Shown here piece after piece: positions 62,732 through 64,000 of a stretch of DNA of 64,000 bases; the first letter of the stretch is position 1, and each line of letters opens with the position of its first letter. Source of the DNA: Curtobacterium flaccumfaciens (GTDB lineage Bacteria; Actinomycetota; Actinomycetes; Actinomycetales; Microbacteriaceae); contig NZ_SNVW01000003.1 of assembly GCF_004361695.1 (NCBI RefSeq), positions 351,227 through 415,226 on the forward strand, given 5' to 3'. Under the pieces are notes generated by a model. It did no database searches and had not been told where the DNA came from. It worked only from the letters and a program-made list of their open reading frames with translations. A program made the translations under genes and the position numbers.

Positions 62732-63154
62732 TCAACTGCTCTCCACCAGGACGGTGCCGTCGAACCACGAGAGTCTGTAGCGGCGTGTCCACTCATCGAA
62801 ACGCTTGATGTCCAGCAGCGCATCATCCCTGATCACGGAACGAGTCTCGTCCGTACCACGCGTCAGCACGGCACTGACCTGGTGCCGGAGTCGGCGCATC
62901 GCACGCTGCTGCTGGATGGTGAGCACAACCTCGCCGCAGATGACGAGGAGCATGCTTCCGAACAACAGGACGTTCGGCCACCATCGCTCGCCGGTTGACT
63001 GGAAACCGTGCGCGCCGAAGACGGCGAGCAGAGACGCGACGTAGGCGACGAGAAGTCCACCAGCGGTGTTCCGCGCTCGGATCACGATGCTGCGCGTCCG
63101 AGTTGCTTCGGGTCCAACGCGACGCGTCCATGCGCCGAGAGCGTCTTTCTCCAC
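62732..63154 (-). CDS. Small membrane protein with C-terminal soluble segment
   Basis: A 140-residue protein with two helices (AGGLLVAYVASLLAVFGAHGF and LLFGSMLLVICGEVVLTI) and a charged C-terminal segment that is probably cytoplasmic (RAMRRLRHQVSAVLTRG, RRYRLSWFDGTVLVESS). No family recognised. The GTG at 63154 is the most reasonable start, but neither a Shine-Dalgarno nor a clear -10 is seen, so the start is uncertain. Confidence 0.5.
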   Translation of the reverse strand: MEKDALGAWTRRVGPEATRTRSIVIRARNTAGGLLVAYVASLLAVFGAHGFQSTGERWWPNVLLFGSMLLVICGEVVLTIQQQRAMRRLRHQVSAVLTRGTDETRSVIRDDALLDIKRFDEWTRRYRLSWFDGTVLVESS

Positions 63155-63332
63155 GTGAGGAGCCTGGCAGCTTTCCGCTTCAGGATCACTGCGATTCCAC
63201 GCAGGGTGAACCCCTCGATCACGGTCTCGACAGCTGATCGGTCTTCGGGCTCGGACGGCGGCCCTTGACCGGACGTTGGCGGCTCTGCAGACCCTCACGT
63301 TCGTCAGCGCAGGGACCAGCTACGTTTCCGAC

Positions 63333-63743
63333 GTGAGCACAGTCCGAGGACGGGACATGTCTGGGTCGAACACGAAGCGTTATCGCCGTGCGGCACGGCG
63401 GAGGGTGGTCTTCCTCGGGACCGTGATGGTCGCCATCGCCGTGTTCCTCACCGTGACCGGCATCACGAGCCACCAACTCGGCCTCAGAACGACCACCGCG
63501 GTCTGCACCGTCAGCGCAGTCACGCCGTCCCACCTCCGCGACGGCACATCGGTGTGGGACGTGAGCACCAGCTGCGGCGGGGCGCTCGCGATCAATCCCG
63601 AGGCGACGACACAGACCGATGACGCTGCCGCCAGGCTCGCTGCTTCCCTGCAGCCGGGGCAGGCGTATCGACTACGGATCCGCGGCGTACTGCACAACCT
63701 GTTCGACATCACTGCCTACTTGGAAGGCGCCACCAGGGTCTGA
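63333..63743 (+). CDS. Membrane-anchored protein with two extracytoplasmic cysteines
   Basis: A 136-residue protein with a basic N-terminus (KRYRRAARRR), one signal-anchor helix (VVFLGTVMVAIAVFLTVTGI) and an outside domain with two Cys (TTAVCTVSAVTPS and VSTSCGGALAIN) that may form a disulfide, ending VLHNLFDITAYLEGATRV. Similar layouts occur in short actinobacterial secreted or anchored proteins of unknown role. GTG at 63333 chosen because TACGTT lies 6 nt upstream. ATG at 63357 is an alternative. Confidence 0.55.
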   Translation: MSTVRGRDMSGSNTKRYRRAARRRVVFLGTVMVAIAVFLTVTGITSHQLGLRTTTAVCTVSAVTPSHLRDGTSVWDVSTSCGGALAINPEATTQTDDAAARLAASLQPGQAYRLRIRGVLHNLFDITAYLEGATRV

Positions 63744-63912
63744 CGCTGACAGAGCCCATCGGACAAGTTCGCTGGCGGACGACACCGTGTCGACGGGCTC
63801 GCTACTTGTCTCCCACTCCGCTCACGAGTCTTGGCGCCGGCGCGGGTGTCGCTCGATCTGACCAAACATCTTGTCGCCGACGCGTGGCTGTCTCGTTAGC
63901 CGATCGGCGGTT

Positions 63913-64000
63913 TCAAGGGGTCGTTGCAACGGGTGGTTGTTTCGGGTCCGAGAGTAGCTGTTCGAATGCTTCTGCAGGGCTGCGGTAGTCGAGGGTCTTG
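63913..64000 (-). mobile_element. 3' end of an IS30-like transposase gene, cut by window edge
   Basis: Reading leftward from the right edge, the frame encodes KTLDYRSPAEAFEQLLSD followed by PKQPPVATTP and a TGA at 63915-63913. The TLDYRSPAEAF segment is the characteristic C-terminal end of IS30-family DDE transposases. Only 28 residues are visible. The terminal inverted repeat should lie within about 63850-63912, but without the other end I cannot mark it. Confidence 0.75.

Overview
The window looks like chromosome from a high-GC actinobacterium, most likely a Microbacteriaceae member of Curtobacterium type. That placement is inferred from codon bias, many GTG starts, a monomeric NADP isocitrate dehydrogenase, many leaderless promoters, and palindromic terminators of the GGAGGCGCGG type. 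No BLAST or phylogeny was possible. I see no tRNA, rRNA, CRISPR array, prophage or large mobile element. The only mobile-element trace is the 3' end of an IS30-like transposase cut by the right edge. The longest stretch without an intact gene is 62150-62429, which holds a start-less coding remnant. No gene-free gap exceeds 300 bases.

Layout. 1-7.2 kb: an acetyltransferase, a MacB/FtsX-type ABC pair divergent from a TetR regulator, and a four-gene quaternary-amine (OpuC-like) uptake operon. 7.3-13.9 kb: DinB-like, DUF6197-like and phosphotransferase genes, a ScbR-like TetR divergent from a membrane protein, an AraC regulator, and a GAF/SpoIIE-type protein coupled to a ThuA-domain protein. 13.9-21.5 kb: housekeeping-like genes (icd, CPA1 antiporter, LytM peptidase, CNNM/CorC protein). 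21.5-31 kb: an MmyB-type XRE regulator with a damaged-looking methyltransferase, an FBP-domain protein, a UraD-UraH fusion, two aldo-keto reductases, a thioesterase, a Tat-exported BBE-type flavoenzyme, a YdeI protein and an endonuclease/exonuclease/phosphatase protein. 31-38 kb: a PadR-ABC operon, an SGNH hydrolase, an ArsR regulator with a coupled small protein, and a membrane protein. 38.4-47.2 kb: a redox neighbourhood of SDR, cupin, PQQ-type sugar dehydrogenase, two more MmyB-type XRE regulators, an AKR, an MFS pump, a carboxymuconolactone-decarboxylase-like protein and an NAD(P)-binding epimerase. 47.4-50.3 kb: DUF4126 divergent from PadR-DUF1048-ABC-2. 50.4-61.9 kb: small oxidoreductases and hydrolases with MerR, AraC and MarR regulators, a GMC oxidoreductase fused to its small-subunit domain, an LCP protein and a CopC protein. 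62.1-64 kb: small membrane proteins in less GC-rich DNA, ending at the IS30-like remnant.

How the parts work together. Most regulators sit beside the genes they probably control, and several have visible palindromic operators: PadR at 31144-31171, ArsR at 36312-36363, MarR at 58395-58440. The most notable signal is one shared promoter box. CCTCCCTC (or CCTCGCTC) lies 17-18 nt upstream of the -10 hexamer at five leaderless promoters spread over 21 kb: an AKR (26012), the cupin/SDR pair (39549), an XRE regulator (40915), a CMD protein (45485) and an NAD(P)-dependent epimerase (47182). This suggests one small carbonyl/redox-stress regulon, possibly controlled by the XRE regulator that carries the box itself.
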